From Polyangiaceae bacterium (GTDB taxonomy: Bacteria > Myxococcota_A > Polyangia > Polyangiales > Polyangiaceae), in the NCBI GenBank assembly GCA_016715885.1, contig JADJXL010000012.1:27812-91811 (forward strand): a stretch of DNA of 64,000 bases, given 5' to 3'. Each line of letters opens with the position of its first letter. The stretch's first letter is position 1. The position numbers and the translations under genes are program-made. Positions 61,618 through 64,000 of the stretch are shown piece after piece. The notes beneath the pieces are model-generated. The model made no database searches and was not told the origin of the DNA. It saw only the letters and a list, made by a program, of their open reading frames with translations.

Positions 61618-62913
61618 TCACGGGAAAGTGGTTGGCACCTTGTCGTCAAGCGAAAAACCAGCCGCTAGAGCGGGAGCCGTAAAAATGTTCGACCAAATCC
61701 CCGACCCTTTCCCCCCGCCATCATCACCGCTCGGGTTGCTCGTGCTCGTGCCGAGTAGGCATGACGGCAACGCTGGGAAGGGTTCTCCGATTCGTCCACG
61801 CAAAGCATCAGCGCGACGAAGGTAGACTTGCGTGGTCGCGAATTCGCGGTGTCCAACGCGTTCCATGATCGTCGTGACCGGATCGCCACGCATTGCCATC
61901 CACGTGCAAGCCGTGCTCCTGCAATCATGCATCCGGATCGGTATGTGCTGGTCATCGTCAAGGAATAGATCCGCTCGCGTGATACCAGCGATTTGCAAGT
62001 AATGGCGAAATCGAGCGGCAAGGATTGCGCTCGACATACGCGGGAAAACTCGCCCGTCGTCTTGGCGTTCGGCATGCATTACGCGAAGCAAGGGCAATAG
62101 CTCAGGCTCTATCGCGAACAGTCGCACCCTACCGGCCTTCGTCGACTTTTCTTGCTTTCGTTCCTGGTCAAACCCGCGCGCGATCCGGATCGTCCCGTGC
62201 TCCAAATCGATATCTGTCCAGCGAAGGACAAGGATTTCGGCCGCTCGCGAGTAGAGGTAAATCGCTATCGCGTAGAGACGTCGTGCATCCTGGGGCACTT
62301 GCTCGCACGTCATGAGGCGCAAGAATTCGTTTGGCCATAAAAACGCCTTGGCCTTTTCCTCGCCTGCATCGGGGGGCGCTACGTCGTGCGTCGGGTTGTC
62401 CTTCCGAACGCGTAACGCAAGGTTTTTCGACGTGCACGCCTGAGCGAATAGAGCGTGGATCAAATTCCACGATCGACGCGCGCTACGCCATGCCCATTCA
62501 CCGCGCGCGGTTTTATTGTCGAAATGCTGGACGAGTTTTTCTATGTCCTCGCGGGTAACGTCTGCGATCAGCTTTTCTCCGATATGGGGGCAAACGTGTT
62601 TTTCGAGAAAACGCTGATCGCCCTGTACCGCGGCAAGCCCGCGACGGTCTCGATCCTCGTAATACCTCACGACGTAATGCGCGAACGTTTCGCCCTTCGG
62701 AATGGGGGCGATATTCGCTTTTTCGTTTTTCTGCGCTTCGAGTTTGGCGCGGGCTAGCTCGGGGTTTTCCGCGTAAAACGCAGCGTTCTCTCTTGCTTTC
62801 GCTTCGGACAATCCCGGCGGAAGGTGGATCCGCTCGCGCTTTCCGTCGAGCTGAACGCGCGCAACGAAATGATCCCCTTCGCGGATGACGTTGCCTGTAG
62901 CTTTACGCGGCAT
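61618..62913 (-). CDS. Tyrosine recombinase (phage-type integrase)
   Basis: 431 residues, with an N-terminal arm-type region, a core-binding domain (about 70-185) and a catalytic domain with the full residue set: R223 (YSRAAEILVLRW), K259 (EKSTKAG), H329 and R332 (RMHDCRSTACTW), H355 (VGHREFATTQ) and the nucleophile Y364 (VYLRRAD). The C-terminus is extended by a Gly/Ser-rich tail. It integrates and excises an element at an attachment site. It is the outermost visible gene of a group on the minus strand (small HTH and excisionase-like genes, then a partial gene), so the element continues beyond 64000. A left attachment site should lie between 61326 and 61617; none was identified. Confidence 0.92.
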   Translation of the reverse strand: MPRKATGNVIREGDHFVARVQLDGKRERIHLPPGLSEAKARENAAFYAENPELARAKLEAQKNEKANIAPIPKGETFAHYVVRYYEDRDRRGLAAVQGDQRFLEKHVCPHIGEKLIADVTREDIEKLVQHFDNKTARGEWAWRSARRSWNLIHALFAQACTSKNLALRVRKDNPTHDVAPPDAGEEKAKAFLWPNEFLRLMTCEQVPQDARRLYAIAIYLYSRAAEILVLRWTDIDLEHGTIRIARGFDQERKQEKSTKAGRVRLFAIEPELLPLLRVMHAERQDDGRVFPRMSSAILAARFRHYLQIAGITRADLFLDDDQHIPIRMHDCRSTACTWMAMRGDPVTTIMERVGHREFATTQVYLRRADALRGRIGEPFPALPSCLLGTSTSNPSGDDGGGKGSGIWSNIFTAPALAAGFSLDDKVPTTFP

Positions 62914-63151
62914 GACGAATCACCTCCGCGCAAGCTGCAAAAATGACGCTGGATCTTGGCCAAAATACGACTATGGAAGGGCTCACGGTAGAACCTCGCT
63001 CAGTACGGGGTTTTGCCTAGCCGTCCGTGGAGTTGTGCAAGCTCCATGGGCGGCGCCTTTTCAGGCTCACCACCCAACGGATCACGCTTTCCCCGCGGCG
63101 TCAAGTCTTTTGCGCGAGGGCCGAACGCACACGACCCTTGCGCGAGATCCG

Positions 63152-63529
63152 CTACTTGCCCCGTCGAGAGGGCAAAGCTCCCTTCATCGAAAGCTCGTGA
63201 AGCTCGGCCGGTGACAAGTCGTTCAAGTCGACCGGGGGCGCGACTACGGGCGCACGGGGGGCGCGTGGCTTGGCGCCTTGCTGGCGTTCCATGTACGCGT
63301 GGACGTCGCTTGCGAGGGCTCGAATTCGCTTGCCCACTTTGAACGAAGGGAACGCACGTTCCTTGGCGAGACGCAAGAATGCCGTTTTGCCCATGGGCGC
63401 ATCTTTCGCGTCGTAGTAGCGCGGTCCTTCGCTCCCCTTGGCGTGCTTTGCAAGCTCGTCGCGCATGACCGAGACGAGAGCTTTGGCAAGCGGACGAAGG
63501 GCATCTTCCAAGGGGTCATTCGTGGCCAT
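63152..63529 (-). CDS. Excisionase-like small DNA-binding protein
   Basis: 125 residues from the ATG at 63529. The central segment YYDAKDAPMGKTAFLRLAKERAFPSFKVGKRIRALASDVHAYMERQQ resembles the winged-helix/MerR-like fold of excisionases and helix-turn-helix 17-type proteins. It is followed by a Pro/Ala-rich tail (PRAPRAPVVAPPVDL) and a charged C-terminus. In position and size it fits a recombination-direction factor for the tyrosine recombinase 238 bp downstream. The gene overlaps the end of the next upstream gene by 14 bp, so they are likely one transcript. DNA binding is inferred. Confidence 0.7.
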   Translation of the reverse strand: MATNDPLEDALRPLAKALVSVMRDELAKHAKGSEGPRYYDAKDAPMGKTAFLRLAKERAFPSFKVGKRIRALASDVHAYMERQQGAKPRAPRAPVVAPPVDLNDLSPAELHELSMKGALPSRRGK

Positions 63530-63764
63530 GGTCGGTCCCCTTCGATGCGTCGGAAGTGTCGACGGGCGCGAGCTTGCGACGAGCACAAGCTTCGTCATAG
63601 TCCGTGACCATTTGCGTCCATGTCCGCTCGGCAAGCTCGATGCGTTCTCGTTTGCGTGCGTGAACCGTTTTGCCGTCCAGGTACTTTTGGACGGTGCGTG
63701 GTTCGACGTCGGCGATTCCCGCCAGGATGTGCGCGCGTTGCGTTTTGCTGAATTCCCACTGCAT
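63516..63764 (-). CDS. Small helix-turn-helix-like protein of the integrated element
   Basis: 82 residues from the ATG at 63764. The sequence MQWEFSKTQRAHILAGIADVEPRTVQKYLDGKTVHARKRERIELA looks like a short DNA-binding domain (VEPRTVQKYLDGK resembles a recognition helix). It is followed by a charged helix rich in Arg and Glu and an acidic end. No specific family was recognised. It is 51 bp downstream of a repeated AACCGGTT array that could be its operator, and it overlaps the excisionase-like gene by 14 bp. It may be the repressor or a control protein of the element. Confidence 0.6.
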   Translation of the reverse strand: MQWEFSKTQRAHILAGIADVEPRTVQKYLDGKTVHARKRERIELAERTWTQMVTDYDEACARRKLAPVDTSDASKGTDHGHE

Positions 63765-63814
63765 GCGCGAACAGATAGAACCGCGCAAAAAAACCGACAA
63801 CGCGTCTGCCGAAA

Positions 63815-63896
63815 GGTAACCGGTTCGCTCGCAGGTAACCGGTTGTCGATTACATTTGGCGCTTGATTTGCGGCCCGGATAACGTCAACCGGTTAC
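63815..63896. promoter_or_regulatory. Array of three AACCGGTT palindromes, candidate operator of the integrated element
   Basis: GGTAACCGGTT occurs at 63815-63825 and 63834-63844 (19 bp apart), and AACCGGTTAC at 63887-63896 in the opposite half-site order. The core AACCGGTT is self-complementary and the ideal full site would be GTAACCGGTTAC. The first two lie just upstream of the small HTH gene; the third overlaps the stop codon of the partial gene at the right edge. Repressor or integrase control is inferred. Confidence 0.6.
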
Positions 63897-64000
63897 TCGC
63901 GAGGTTTCGCGTTTTTGACAGAAGCTTTCTTTTGCTTCGTGCAAGCCTTTTTAATGCGGTCTTTGAGCACGTCAATCTTGATTTCGTGAATGCCGGGAAT
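63893..64000 (-). CDS. C-terminal end of an unrecognised basic protein (runs off the right edge)
   Basis: Only the last 35 codons lie in the window: IPGIHEIKIDVLKDRIKKAC followed by a lysine-rich tail (TKQKKASVKNAKPRE) and TAA. The sequence is highly basic, suggesting nucleic-acid binding, but this is too short to assign. It is transcribed in the same direction as the small HTH, excisionase-like and integrase genes, and so is probably part of the same element. Confidence 0.5.
   Translation of the reverse strand: MPGIHEIKIDVLKDRIKKACTKQKKASVKNAKPRE

Overview
The window reads as chromosomal DNA of a high-GC, predatory-type delta-proteobacterium, most likely a Myxococcota / Polyangiales (Sorangium-like) strain. 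This is an inference from the gene style: proline-rich lipoproteins and outer-membrane proteins, a MopE-like Cys/Asp repeat lipoprotein, an ECF sigma factor paired with a one-helix protein, crtC/crtD/crtE carotenoid genes, a bacterial terpene synthase, many GTG/TTG starts, and dense gene packing with 4-bp ATGA/GTGA overlaps. No rRNA, tRNA or CRISPR array was seen.

Layout. 1-2.5 kb: a thiazole/thiamine operon on the minus strand (thiO-thiS-thiG-thiE, the last cut by the window edge). 2.5-9.9 kb: mixed envelope genes (PI-PLC-like lipoprotein, rhomboid protease, organophosphate-type MFS transporter, two secreted proteins of unknown function, RDD protein). 10-22.3 kb: a complete-looking anaerobic-type purine/urate catabolic locus homologous to the E. 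coli ygeW-ygeY-yqeA-ygfK-ssnA-xdhD region, arranged as two convergent operons. The plus arm is carbamate kinase, XdhD-like molybdo-hydroxylase, SsnA-like amidohydrolase and two fold-type II PLP enzymes. The minus arm is YgfK, YgeY, YgeW. 22.4-26.5 kb: secreted protein, ECF sigma factor, membrane partner, repeat lipoprotein. 26.5-31.1 kb: a DHOD-like flavoprotein coupled to pyruvate:ferredoxin oxidoreductase (nifJ), which could take up pyruvate from the purine pathway.

32-37.1 kb: a tyrosine/homogentisate degradation operon (fumarylacetoacetase, maleylacetoacetate isomerase, HPPD, homogentisate dioxygenase). 37.1-39 kb: a two-gene ATPase + TOPRIM-like module resembling split OLD/PARIS-type defence pairs. 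39.6-44.2 kb: carotenoid genes (GT21-like glycosyltransferase, crtC, crtD, divergent crtE) with an operator-like array in the crtD/crtE divergent region that matches the 11-bp direct repeats of B12-dependent CarH/LitR photoreceptors. 44.2-52.2 kb: GAF protein, sensor histidine kinase and two large GT-C-like membrane proteins, the second carrying two in-frame 90-bp palindromic repeat insertions. 52.3-55 kb: HU/IHF protein, tyrS, Tat lipoprotein. 55-59.8 kb: orphan HigA-like regulator, acetyltransferase, ATP-grasp protein, terpene synthase with a long N-terminal extension, AraC regulator.

59.8-64 kb: a degraded Rpn-family gene with three frameshifts, then the left end of an integrated element (tyrosine recombinase, excisionase-like protein, small HTH protein, an operator array of AACCGGTT palindromes, and the tail of another gene leaving the window). 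The strongest candidates for further work are the rearranged purine locus with a YgfK lacking its NAD(P)H domain, the ATPase-TOPRIM pair, and the CarH-type operator over a possibly leaderless crtE.
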